Assembly: GCF_900108855.1 (NCBI RefSeq)
Contig: NZ_FNXY01000007.1
Location: 248,001-312,000, forward strand
Source: Dyadobacter koreensis
GTDB taxonomy: Bacteria > Bacteroidota > Bacteroidia > Cytophagales > Spirosomataceae
Length of the DNA: 64,000 nt
Reading direction: 5' to 3'
The first letter of the stretch is position 1, and every line of letters begins with the position of its first letter. Shown here one piece after another: positions 44,603 to 53,970 of this stretch. The translations under genes were made by a program, and so were the position numbers. The notes beneath the pieces are model-generated. The model had not been told where the DNA came from, did not search any database, and saw only the letters and a list, made by a program, of their open reading frames with translations.

Positions 44603-46684
44603 TCAAACATTTTCAAATTGGGCATCGAATGCTTGTTGCACCAAATCCATCACATTATCCAAATCATCAAGTGATTGTAGGCCTACCTCAACATCACCAT
44701 TACCCCATCTACCTAGATTAGTAACGTCCTTACACAAATTAAGTGGATCATGTATTTTGTCAAATTCAATATTTAAAGATAATCTTAGTCGAGACTTCTG
44801 AGGAACGATATCAACGAAATTTGTTACCGATTTAAAAGCAATGTAAAGTTTCTTAAATTCCTCTTTTACCGAACTGTCAACATTCATAACCCTCTTCCTG
44901 AGAGCAAAGTATAATTCAAGTTTGTCACCTTTTAAGAACTCATAACTATCTAAATCGTAATCTGCACTGCCCTTTTCTTCATTTCCAATGTAACGATTCA
45001 TCACTTCATCTGTAAGATTTGGAAATTTCCATATCTCAATTGCTTTCCCTGCCAACTCTTCTGCTCTTTGTATAATTTGTTCCTCCGTCCAAACATCCAC
45101 AGACTTCATATAACGGTTTAACCTTAAGGGCGAGTCATTAAATCCTCCCTCAATAACTTTCTTCCGCTGAAATGATCTATCGCTAAGTTCTGAATTATAA
45201 CCAGTTAAAGTTAAATTACCTAGGGTGTGTAAGTAGGATTGCTGGACCTCCTTCCACGTATCACCCAACATAATTTGCCAATCCGTTGAAAGATCCGGGT
45301 TTTGTGGCATAACATGTTCAATGGTACAAGCATCAATGTTGACTAGCTCCTTGCGTCCATAATTCTCTAAATTATTTAGCAAATAATTCCGGGGACGGAA
45401 ATTGTAAACATCCTTCAAAGCAATTTCTTTCCGGAACTCTATATCTGAAGGAAATCTCTTATAGCTCTCCATACCTTGGAATGCAGCCTGCAAACTTTCC
45501 ACATAGTTTTCCTTTACAATTGCTTTATAAAGCGTAACGAAGGTCTTGTTTAAGCTATTTGTGGGAATTCCGCATATGGCTCGGCGGAAAACGTAACTTT
45601 CAATAAGACTGACTATTTCTAAAAATTCGCTTTTACTAATCAATCCGTCACAGAAATCATTGTATACAGGAAGTAAGAATGGATAAGAAACGTCCACTTT
45701 TAACTTCGATAGAGCCCGAAAGCCTCTTTGAAGATCTTGATCCGGCTCTTTATGTAAAACGATATTTACGTAATACCGGGAAAATTTCTCTATATCTTGG
45801 ACAACTCCTGCTATTACATCGGGATCCTTACTATCTCGAACATAAATTTTAAATTGCTCGTAAACCCTATCAATTTGGGGTATCATTCCTGTTTTAACAG
45901 AAAGATAGTCCCTCATGAAGCTATTGAACGTAGAAGCATAATCGTTACCATATCCTCGTTCCATTGGATACCAATATTTTTCGTACAATTTCGTCTGTAC
46001 CTTTATATCTTGACCCATTAAAACGTAATTACGGATTAAATCGGCCTGAGACAAATCAAGACCAGTAGAGTTCATACTTTCAAATATCAATTGCGGATTA
46101 TCTTTATCCTTTTCAAGTGCAACGTCCACCACAAAGAGTCGCAAAATGCCATTATATATATCTGAAACATTTTCCGAGTTTATTTTTTCCTTGAAAAACT
46201 CAAAATTTTCCACAACACGTAGAGAGTAATCGCCCTCCGGCTGTATGCCATTTACTATATTAATGAAAGTCTCTTTATCTCTCTTCGTCAATAACAACTT
46301 GTACTTTAAATCGCCATCCTCCTCTGGATTTAGTAAATAATAGTTTTGAAGTTTAGAAAAATTGGTATCCAAGCTTGATTCATGCTTTTTCATAAAATCC
46401 GCCAGTGCAGCAATCAATAGCGACACAGTAGTTATACGCTGCTGGCCATCAATCACTAGTAGTCTTGGCACATCGGAGACTGTATGAATACTTTCCTGAA
46501 AGTAAACTACTGATCCGATAAAATGGCCTGGTAATGTTGGATCGGCACTAACTTTTAGAATATCATTAAGCAGCTTATTGCACTGACTAATTTGCCAGCT
46601 ATAAGTCCGCTGATAAATAGGAATAACAAACTGTTTAGGACCTTTTATTACTGTCAAGAGGTTTGCGGAGGAGGCTTTCATCAA
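44603..46684 (-). CDS. DUF262/DUF1524 protein, GmrSD-type restriction-like
   Basis: 693 residues. The DUF262 N-terminal domain has FVIPIYQRTYSW (about 19-30) and LLVIDGQQRITTV (about 75-87), the DGQQR motif thought to bind and hydrolyse NTP. The C-terminal DUF1524 HNH-like nuclease domain has CTIEHVMPQN (His, near 455) and LHTLGNLTLTGYNSELSDRSF with the distal N/R residues. Fused DUF262-DUF1524 proteins are type IV restriction-like enzymes (GmrSD, BrxU) acting on modified phage DNA. It is on the same strand as HsdR, 106 bases downstream. Confidence 0.88.
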   Translation of the reverse strand: MMKASSANLLTVIKGPKQFVIPIYQRTYSWQISQCNKLLNDILKVSADPTLPGHFIGSVVYFQESIHTVSDVPRLLVIDGQQRITTVSLLIAALADFMKKHESSLDTNFSKLQNYYLLNPEEDGDLKYKLLLTKRDKETFINIVNGIQPEGDYSLRVVENFEFFKEKINSENVSDIYNGILRLFVVDVALEKDKDNPQLIFESMNSTGLDLSQADLIRNYVLMGQDIKVQTKLYEKYWYPMERGYGNDYASTFNSFMRDYLSVKTGMIPQIDRVYEQFKIYVRDSKDPDVIAGVVQDIEKFSRYYVNIVLHKEPDQDLQRGFRALSKLKVDVSYPFLLPVYNDFCDGLISKSEFLEIVSLIESYVFRRAICGIPTNSLNKTFVTLYKAIVKENYVESLQAAFQGMESYKRFPSDIEFRKEIALKDVYNFRPRNYLLNNLENYGRKELVNIDACTIEHVMPQNPDLSTDWQIMLGDTWKEVQQSYLHTLGNLTLTGYNSELSDRSFQRKKVIEGGFNDSPLRLNRYMKSVDVWTEEQIIQRAEELAGKAIEIWKFPNLTDEVMNRYIGNEEKGSADYDLDSYEFLKGDKLELYFALRKRVMNVDSSVKEEFKKLYIAFKSVTNFVDIVPQKSRLRLSLNIEFDKIHDPLNLCKDVTNLGRWGNGDVEVGLQSLDDLDNVMDLVQQAFDAQFENV

Positions 46685-46790
46685 TTTTTATTTGTTAGTC
46701 ATAAATGATATGTGATAGTAATTGGCAGCATTCGCAAAAACGGTTTTAGATTTGAGGCGGAGGCATTTCAAAAACACGAAAGGCGATACA

Positions 46791-49787
46791 TTATTTCTGT
46801 ATTCCCCTCACCCTTTGGTCATATATATCATTGAACCATAGTCTCTTAAACATCATATTTGCCTTATCCTCAGATAGTTTGTTATATAGCTCCAATTTGG
46901 TATTTATGAAGTTTAACAGTTCATTATCAATTTCGTCATTAAACTTGTCCTGAATATTATCTTTACTATTTCTGGTGTTGAAGAAACCCATAAGCTCATC
47001 ATTCTCGTAAATATTTTTACGCATTTTCTCGAACTCAACCTTATCCTCATCTTTCAACTCCAAACCGTATGTCTCGTTAAGTACTTTGATGATTTTCGTC
47101 AACCATTCATTCTCTTCATCTTCCTTTTTACCATCCCCTCCTGGTGTCATTCCCTGCATTGCCGTACTATTACTTTCCAGCGCTAAGTCAGTGGTAAACT
47201 GGTGTTGAAGTTTGTAACTATCCAGATCTATTTCTTCCAACACTTCCGTGGGCAAAGCGTTTGTATTGGCTGGTAATTTCTTAAACAAATCAGATAGAAA
47301 AACATAGTATTTCTCTAATTGAACATCTGTAAAAGTGATGATCTGAGATAAAAATCTATAAAGCCTTACAAAATCTTTAATGGTCGCTTTAAACGCTACT
47401 TTTTGATCGTCGCTCAATTCCGCACCATACCTGTCAACCACTTCATTTAGGATTGGCTGCAATTTTTCTTTGTGGTCACCTTTGGTGAAGAAAAGCCTGG
47501 CATATGCTTCAATATCGTTTTTATAAATGATATTAAACGCCTCTACTTTATGCTGTACATCGTAGAGACTATTCGGATCTGTTTGATCATTGAGCTCCAT
47601 ATAATTACTTCCGTAATATGCTTGAAAATCCTCCTGAACTTTCTCCGGATCATTTACGAAATCCAAAACCATTGTGGTATCCTTACCTGCAGTAGTTCTG
47701 TTAAGTCGACTAAGCGTTTGAACTGTGCTTGTTCCTCCCAGCTTTTTATCTACAAACATGGTGTGTAGCAGCGGCTCATCAAACCCAGTTTGATACATGT
47801 TTGCCACAATCAGTATTCTGAACTGCGGAAGTTTTAAAGCGTCAGGTATATCTATCCTACCGCCCAGATTATTCATGTTTTCTTTTGTGTAATCTTGTCC
47901 CGTTTCAGCGTCAGTAACAGTTCCGCTGAAAGCAACTAGTGCGCTATATGGTAATTTCATTTCACGCATAATATCATCAAACTTGCGTTTGAACCGCACT
48001 GCGTGAAGACGAGAACGGGTAACGAGCATCGCCCTTGCCTTACCCTGTATTTCATTTTGTGTTTGCGACACAAAATGCTCAATCATAATTCTTGCTTTTT
48101 TTTCAATTGCGTGATCCTGTAAATCTACATAAGACGACAGCACTCTAACTGTCTTTTTCTTATCGTACTCTTTATCTTCTATTTCCGTACGCTTAATTAG
48201 CTTATAGTACCGTTTCCAGCTCACATAATTTTTAAGCACATCCTTGATGAAACCTTCTTTAATAGCCTGTTCCATTGTATAGAGGTCAAAGGCTTCTCGC
48301 CGGCCATTACGTAGAGTACCAAACAATTCAATGGTTTTTTGTTTTGGTGTGGCTGTGAATGCAAAGAAAGAGATGTTATTCTGATCTCCCTTTTGCTTGA
48401 TTTCATCTGTTATGATATCGTCCAAATCTTTTTCTAGGCCATCAGCGGTTTCGGCTTCTTCCAATGACAGAGCTTTTCGCAAATGCCTGGCTGACTCGCC
48501 TGCCTGCGAACTATGGGCCTCATCTATGATTACTGCATAGGTTTTTTCTCTGTTCTGCGCAACAACTTCTGAAATAACCGGAAATTTCTGTAGCGTCGTA
48601 ATTATTATCCTTTTGCCTCTTTCTATGGCGTTCTTTAAATCCTGGCTAGTTTTGTTTTCACCTATATATTCCACTGTACCTGGCACTTGCTCAAATTGCC
48701 GGATGTTATCCTGAATTTGTTTATCCAAAACCCTTCTGTCCGTAACTACGATCACACTGTTGAAGAGTGATTTTGCATCATCGGGGTGTTGATAAAAATC
48801 GGATAAACGGTGCGCCAACCAGGAAATCGTATTTGATTTACCTGAACCTGCTGAATGTTGAATCAGATACTTTTTGCCAACTCCTTCCGCCCTTACTGCT
48901 TCTAACAAATTCTGAACAGCTCTCCGTTGGTGAAAACGAGGAAATATCAGAACGGGCTTTTCCTTTTCACGCAATGCTTTTGTTTGAGTGTCATAGTATT
49001 TCTCCTTATTGACTTGGAGATTAACATAATTCTGAATCAAATCAAGTAATGCATCCTTCCTCAAAACATTTTTCCACAAATATGAAGTCGCATAATCGTT
49101 GTCATCCTGATTAAAGAGCGCCTTATTAAACGGCAAAAAGAATGTTTCTCTACCCTTCAGTTCGGTACACATGCTGACCTGCTCAGTACTAACCGCAAAA
49201 TGGACGAGACACCTTTTAAACTCTAATAACAGTTCCTTGGGGTCTCTATCTTCAATGTATTGTTCGACCGCATTGTGTAGATACTGACCTGTTAAGGCAT
49301 TCTTCAACTCCATAGTCACAACCGGCAATCCGTTTACAAAAAGAACAATGTCAATTGAATTTTCATTTTTCCGGGAATACTTTAATTGCCTGATGATGGT
49401 AAACCTGTTTTTTAAATACCCTTCTTGGTGCTCAGGAGTTTTACTATGAGATGGTTTGAAATAAACCAGATCTAAGTATTGACCTCTGTCCTTTACCTTT
49501 TCTCGAAATACCTGTAGTGTTTTGAGTTTGCTCTTGTTGACCTGATCAGCGACCAGTTCTACTAATTTGGTATCAGTAGCAGCTCCATATTGATTAAAAA
49601 GAGCTTCGTATTTTTTAGGCTGCGTGTCTTTTATAAAACCTAACAGGTCTTCCGGTATAAGGCATAAGCCTTTGTCATAGCAGGAATTCCCCTTCTCTAC
49701 ATATTCCGTAAATTCGGGACGAGCAATCTTTGAAAGGTATTTCACCACATGATCTTCGAAATGTTTCTCTCTAGTACCTTCTGCCAT
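46791..49787 (-). CDS. hsdR: type I restriction enzyme R subunit
   Basis: 998 residues. The N-terminal PD-(D/E)xK nuclease has IDIVLFVNGLPVVTMELKN (catalytic Asp, Glu, Lys; about 145-165). The SF2 translocase has QHSAGSGKSNTISWLAH (Walker A, about 310), VTDRRVLDKQI, IDEAHSSQAG (DEAH box), FAFTATPKQKT, MYQTGFDEPLLHTMFVDK and QTLSRLNRT (motifs V-VI). The C-terminal helical region contacts HsdM. It starts 2 bases after HsdS. Full length and apparently intact. Confidence 0.95.
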   Translation of the reverse strand: MAEGTREKHFEDHVVKYLSKIARPEFTEYVEKGNSCYDKGLCLIPEDLLGFIKDTQPKKYEALFNQYGAATDTKLVELVADQVNKSKLKTLQVFREKVKDRGQYLDLVYFKPSHSKTPEHQEGYLKNRFTIIRQLKYSRKNENSIDIVLFVNGLPVVTMELKNALTGQYLHNAVEQYIEDRDPKELLLEFKRCLVHFAVSTEQVSMCTELKGRETFFLPFNKALFNQDDNDYATSYLWKNVLRKDALLDLIQNYVNLQVNKEKYYDTQTKALREKEKPVLIFPRFHQRRAVQNLLEAVRAEGVGKKYLIQHSAGSGKSNTISWLAHRLSDFYQHPDDAKSLFNSVIVVTDRRVLDKQIQDNIRQFEQVPGTVEYIGENKTSQDLKNAIERGKRIIITTLQKFPVISEVVAQNREKTYAVIIDEAHSSQAGESARHLRKALSLEEAETADGLEKDLDDIITDEIKQKGDQNNISFFAFTATPKQKTIELFGTLRNGRREAFDLYTMEQAIKEGFIKDVLKNYVSWKRYYKLIKRTEIEDKEYDKKKTVRVLSSYVDLQDHAIEKKARIMIEHFVSQTQNEIQGKARAMLVTRSRLHAVRFKRKFDDIMREMKLPYSALVAFSGTVTDAETGQDYTKENMNNLGGRIDIPDALKLPQFRILIVANMYQTGFDEPLLHTMFVDKKLGGTSTVQTLSRLNRTTAGKDTTMVLDFVNDPEKVQEDFQAYYGSNYMELNDQTDPNSLYDVQHKVEAFNIIYKNDIEAYARLFFTKGDHKEKLQPILNEVVDRYGAELSDDQKVAFKATIKDFVRLYRFLSQIITFTDVQLEKYYVFLSDLFKKLPANTNALPTEVLEEIDLDSYKLQHQFTTDLALESNSTAMQGMTPGGDGKKEDEENEWLTKIIKVLNETYGLELKDEDKVEFEKMRKNIYENDELMGFFNTRNSKDNIQDKFNDEIDNELLNFINTKLELYNKLSEDKANMMFKRLWFNDIYDQRVRGIQK

Positions 49788-49789
49788 AG

Positions 49790-51073
49790 CTATACTAATA
49801 TTGGGTTATTAGGTTGCCAATCCCGCACATCGATTTTTCCGGTAACAGCTTCGAATACGATGGATTGTCGGTACTCTTTTAGTTTTATTAGTTGAATTTC
49901 CGTAGATCTGATTACCATATTCACTATATTATGCATTTGTTGAATATGATTAACGATTCTATTTTGCTCTTCCAGCGACGGTAAAATGATTACAAAGTTT
50001 TTAATATCCTTCTGGAACAAGTGTGGAACACCTTGACCCGATTTCAATCTATTGATTATCACTTGCATGTAGTCTGATTTCAATAGCCAAAATAAATACT
50101 CTGGACTTAAGTTGTTATGATCAACAACTCTAATAATTCCGATTGATGAATTCACAGTTGACGGTATTGGCAATTCTTTTATGATATTTACAATTCCAAG
50201 AGTAGATCCGTCTTTAACCAAAAGCACATCACCAACTTCTAATATTATCTCAGGAGACTCCAAAAATCGTGCTTCAGTTATAAAATTGATGTTGTTGAAG
50301 TCAATAAAATCATTCTTTATATCGGGAGTCGAAAGAAAACCGAAGCCTTTTTCAACATATTCCTCAGCCTTGAGTCCTTTCCATCCTAATCTTCCTTTCA
50401 AAGAGGCCAAGTACTTCAAGGGGGTAAGACTCCACCCTTCAGGTATTTCTCCCAACCATTCAATGTCACTATGCTTCATTTTTGCATCGGGATTAAGACC
50501 TTTGGTAACTGCTTCATTAATGACAGATTGTCTTTTTTCCTTGAGTAATTCTATCAGCTTCTCTTTTTGCTGAATTAGTTGGTCAATAATGGCGGTTTGA
50601 TGGTCGAGGTATTTCGCGATTTGACTTTGTTCTTCCAAAGACGGCTTAACCACATATACACTATTTAGCTTCTCCTGAGTCATGCTAGGAACCGCGCTAC
50701 TTTCTTGCAGTAAATCGAACGGAATTTGTTGTGATAAATAAAATAGATATTTTGGATTTACGTCGTCGTAGATTTCAGTATAAAATAATGTATCAACTGT
50801 CCAAAAAGGTTCTTCAATAAACTGCGGTTTATTAATAGTTCCTTTTCGGCCTAATAAGACAGATGGTTTATCATGAATAAATTGAAATGCCCTCCCAAAC
50901 TCTCCACCGGTTCCTAGGATAGGATAGCCACCCTCATCAATAGAAACCTCCTTTTGATCTTTACCATTCTTAATTTTTGCCAACCTTTTGAATCTAACGA
51001 TTTCCCATCCAGAAGGAAATTCTTTGATCCATTTAACTCCACTTTCATTATATTTGTCATACTTCTTCATCAT
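49790..51073 (-). CDS. hsdS: type I restriction enzyme specificity subunit
   Basis: 427 residues with two target-recognition domains. The first begins SGVKWIKEFPSGWEIVRFKRLA, the second SDIEWLGEIPEGWSLTPLKYLA (each about 22 residues; key W-x2-P-x-GW pattern). A central conserved helix (LEEQSQIAKYLDHQTAIIDQ) and a matching C-terminal helix (LEEQNRIVNHIQQMHNIVNM) form the spacer. It overlaps HsdM by 4 bases (ATGA). Two different half-sites imply a bipartite recognition sequence, which cannot be read from the sequence. Confidence 0.93.
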   Translation of the reverse strand: MMKKYDKYNESGVKWIKEFPSGWEIVRFKRLAKIKNGKDQKEVSIDEGGYPILGTGGEFGRAFQFIHDKPSVLLGRKGTINKPQFIEEPFWTVDTLFYTEIYDDVNPKYLFYLSQQIPFDLLQESSAVPSMTQEKLNSVYVVKPSLEEQSQIAKYLDHQTAIIDQLIQQKEKLIELLKEKRQSVINEAVTKGLNPDAKMKHSDIEWLGEIPEGWSLTPLKYLASLKGRLGWKGLKAEEYVEKGFGFLSTPDIKNDFIDFNNINFITEARFLESPEIILEVGDVLLVKDGSTLGIVNIIKELPIPSTVNSSIGIIRVVDHNNLSPEYLFWLLKSDYMQVIINRLKSGQGVPHLFQKDIKNFVIILPSLEEQNRIVNHIQQMHNIVNMVIRSTEIQLIKLKEYRQSIVFEAVTGKIDVRDWQPNNPILV

Positions 51074-52851
51074 CCCAACAACTCCTTTAAAAGTTCAGTA
51101 ATCCCTTTTTGTCCGACACTACCAAACTCTAAATCTTCAATCTCACTTTTTATTTCATTGGATGGTCTAAGCCCCTTGTATTCATAAAAGTACTTGGTAA
51201 AGTTAATTTCATAACCAATACGAGTTTTCTCAAAATCAATCCATGCATCAGGTACGTGAGGTAATACTTCTTTCTGGAAATATACCTCAATGTCTTCGCT
51301 CAAAGGAATATTTTCCTTATCCCGCTTCTTTGTATCTGCCTTGACATTCCCTTTTCTATCTATGATAGGACTACCCATAGAATCATATTCCGGTTGCTCC
51401 ACGGTTATCTGATAGTAGCCAAAATCATCGTTATTATAAATTTTGCAATATTGCCCAGGTCGATAATCGGCATAAAGCTCTACTAGCTTGTCAATATGAA
51501 AGCTTTCAATTTTATTACGTTTGTTACCCATACTGCGTTTTTCTGGACGACAAAAACCTTCAATTCCACTGGCTTTATCTTCGAGAACATTTGCATTAAT
51601 AAGCTGGACCTTCCCCTTTCGATGCTTTGGTTTATTATTATCCAAAAACCAGATATAGGTATTGATACCGGTATTGTAGAAAAGGTCTTTGGGGAGTGCA
51701 ATGATGCAATCAAGCCAGTCGTTGCTGATGATCCACTTACGAATATCGCTTTCACCACCACCTGCGTTGCCCGTAAACAGCGGTGACCCATTGGTAACCA
51801 CGGCAATCTTCCCACCCTCCAACTCTAGCTTGCTAATCATGTGTTGCAAAAACAACAGCTGCCCATCACTGCTGCCCGGTAGACCTGCATAGAACCTTCC
51901 TGCGGGGTTTGCACTTTCATTGCGAATAAAATCCGCATCCTTTGCCCAGGTAACACCATACGGTGGGTTAGCAAACATATAGTGAAAATGCTTGTCCGGA
52001 AATTTATCTTCCGTAAAAGTATTTCCGTGTCTGATGTTATCTGCATTTTCGCCGGTGATAAGTGCTTCCGACTTGGCTATGGCGTAAGATTGCTCATTTA
52101 TTTCCTGTCCGTAAGTCTTGAGATCAGGCTTATTTTTACTATCCACTAATAACTGGTCCAGAACATAGTTTTTAGCCAGGTTAATCATACCACCTGTGCC
52201 TAGAGTAGGATCGTATATCGTTCGGATAATACCTGGCAGCGACAAAGTCTCTTTCTCCGTACTGAAAATAATTTTTACCATCAACTCAATTACGTCCCGA
52301 GGGGTAAAATGCTCTCCGGCAGTTTCATTGCTTTGCTCGTTGGAAATCCGTATTAACTCCTCGAATACGTATCCCATGTTGTGATTATCTACCTTACTAG
52401 TATGCAAATCAACCTGCGATATGGCATCTACCATTTGGTAGAGTAGCTTATTTTTAACTAGCCGAGCAATCACCTTATCGAACTGAAAATTATCAATTAT
52501 GTCTCTTACCTCTTTATTAAAACCATTGAGGTAATTGTTGAAATCAATTTCTATGGTTTTTGGATTTTCTTTGAGAGATTCCAATGTATGCCTGCTTGTA
52601 TTATAGAATTGCAAGCCTCCTGCCGATTTACGAAGAATAGGGTCTAGCTTATCCTCACTTACCTTATCTTTGAAGTTTTCGTACGCTAATCTTACTTTCG
52701 CGTTTACATTTTCCAAAATGCAGTCCAATCTACGGATTACAACAAAGGGTAATAAAACATCACCTATCTCGTTCTTTTTAAACACATTCCAAAGCACTTT
52801 GTCGGTGATTTGGAAGATAAAACTTACGTCTACTTTATTATTATTTGCCAT
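51070..52851 (-). CDS. hsdM: type I restriction enzyme methyltransferase subunit
   Basis: 593 residues. The N-terminal HsdM helical domain (DVSFIFQITDKVLWNVFKKN) is followed by an N6-adenine methyltransferase core: EQSNETAGEHFTPRDVIELM, IYDPTLGTGGMINLA (SAM site, about 215) and YMFANPPYGVTWAKD (NPPY motif, about 297). The first gene of the HsdM-HsdS-HsdR set, 66 bases after the PLD-like gene. It should methylate adenine in the HsdS-defined site. Intact. Confidence 0.95.
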   Translation of the reverse strand: MANNNKVDVSFIFQITDKVLWNVFKKNEIGDVLLPFVVIRRLDCILENVNAKVRLAYENFKDKVSEDKLDPILRKSAGGLQFYNTSRHTLESLKENPKTIEIDFNNYLNGFNKEVRDIIDNFQFDKVIARLVKNKLLYQMVDAISQVDLHTSKVDNHNMGYVFEELIRISNEQSNETAGEHFTPRDVIELMVKIIFSTEKETLSLPGIIRTIYDPTLGTGGMINLAKNYVLDQLLVDSKNKPDLKTYGQEINEQSYAIAKSEALITGENADNIRHGNTFTEDKFPDKHFHYMFANPPYGVTWAKDADFIRNESANPAGRFYAGLPGSSDGQLLFLQHMISKLELEGGKIAVVTNGSPLFTGNAGGGESDIRKWIISNDWLDCIIALPKDLFYNTGINTYIWFLDNNKPKHRKGKVQLINANVLEDKASGIEGFCRPEKRSMGNKRNKIESFHIDKLVELYADYRPGQYCKIYNNDDFGYYQITVEQPEYDSMGSPIIDRKGNVKADTKKRDKENIPLSEDIEVYFQKEVLPHVPDAWIDFEKTRIGYEINFTKYFYEYKGLRPSNEIKSEIEDLEFGSVGQKGITELLKELLG

Positions 52852-52917
52852 TACAATTATTTTCCCTTTCGTTGTCCATGCAAAGTAAAAGCCTACCTGT
52901 GCAGTGGAAGTGCATTG

Positions 52918-53970
52918 TTATACAAAGTTTAAAAAATGTGAGTTTCCGTTCTCAATACCAAATATTCGGGACGGATGGGTAATCTTTACGCTATCAATAA
53001 CCTGTCGCTGAATTTTGTTTAATACCGAAGGTAAAAACGTTTGCCTCATATCATCATGCATTATAGAGTACAAATGAATACCTTCTCCTCGGTTAATAAA
53101 ACTCCCTTGGTGGTCGAAATATGTAAGCCCGGCTCCGCTCTCAATGTACTGGTAGTTTGTTAAAATGTAACGATCATGTCTTGCTTGGCGAGCCATAGGA
53201 GATACAATTAGCCACAATTTGTATCGAGCACCACCAAGTTCTTGCCTAAAAAAGTCTTTTAAATATCTATAAAGTGGTTCAAATGACCTTGAACCTAAAT
53301 CGAACCACTCTGATTCATGCTGATTTTGTTCATTTACAAAAGTAGAAATAACGATATTAATTTTATTCTTGGCTTTGGAAAGCAAAGATTTTAGAAGTGG
53401 TTTAAAATTGTGATCTAAATACTGTTGTAAGTTAAAGTCTCTTCTCTCAGGAACGAATAAATATGGTTCGTTAATAATTATTTCCGTAAAAGGCAAAATG
53501 TATGGCTCAAAATTCCTATAGTCTAAAAAATCGTTGCCTATGGTTAATAATCGATTCCCCCTGAAAAAATCTTTCTGGAAGTTCAACCGGCTATATATTT
53601 CATGTTCTTCTCCAACACCACCAAGCAAAAATCCATTACTATTTGCACATCCGCTAATTCTCTCGTTATCATTTGACAAAAGAATACTCTGTTTATTTAT
53701 AAACCTTTCTTGCAAATTAGTTTTAAATGGAGGCAACAAAAAATGTTCTGCGTCATCTATATAATTAACAATAAAATCACCCGAAGCAAATTCTTTAGCC
53801 AAATGTTCAAACAAAGGATGAGATATTATCTCATCCTCACTTGCAGAAAACGTCAAACTAGATTCCTTCGAAATAAATCGTTTCATCCCATAAAAAAGCT
53901 CAGACTGCCTGTCGATTGAAAATATTTCAACAATATTTTCAATATCTGTGTATATAGGAATTCTGTTCAT
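52918..53970 (-). CDS. unknown protein paired with an ATPase, possible PLD-like fold
   Basis: 350 residues and no signal. Overlaps the upstream ATPase by 4 bases. The C-terminal part has INIVISTFVNEQNQHESEWF, YKLWLIVSPMARQARHDRYI and LTNYQYIESGAGLTYFD. An HDR-I-x-TNY-x-I-x-SG-G pattern after EPYLFVPERR resembles degenerate phospholipase-D-like domains (as in MIT-domain partners); HKD is not complete. By analogy with two-gene ATPase/effector defence systems it is probably the effector. Family assignment is weak. Confidence 0.6.
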   Translation of the reverse strand: MNRIPIYTDIENIVEIFSIDRQSELFYGMKRFISKESSLTFSASEDEIISHPLFEHLAKEFASGDFIVNYIDDAEHFLLPPFKTNLQERFINKQSILLSNDNERISGCANSNGFLLGGVGEEHEIYSRLNFQKDFFRGNRLLTIGNDFLDYRNFEPYILPFTEIIINEPYLFVPERRDFNLQQYLDHNFKPLLKSLLSKAKNKINIVISTFVNEQNQHESEWFDLGSRSFEPLYRYLKDFFRQELGGARYKLWLIVSPMARQARHDRYILTNYQYIESGAGLTYFDHQGSFINRGEGIHLYSIMHDDMRQTFLPSVLNKIQRQVIDSVKITHPSRIFGIENGNSHFLNFV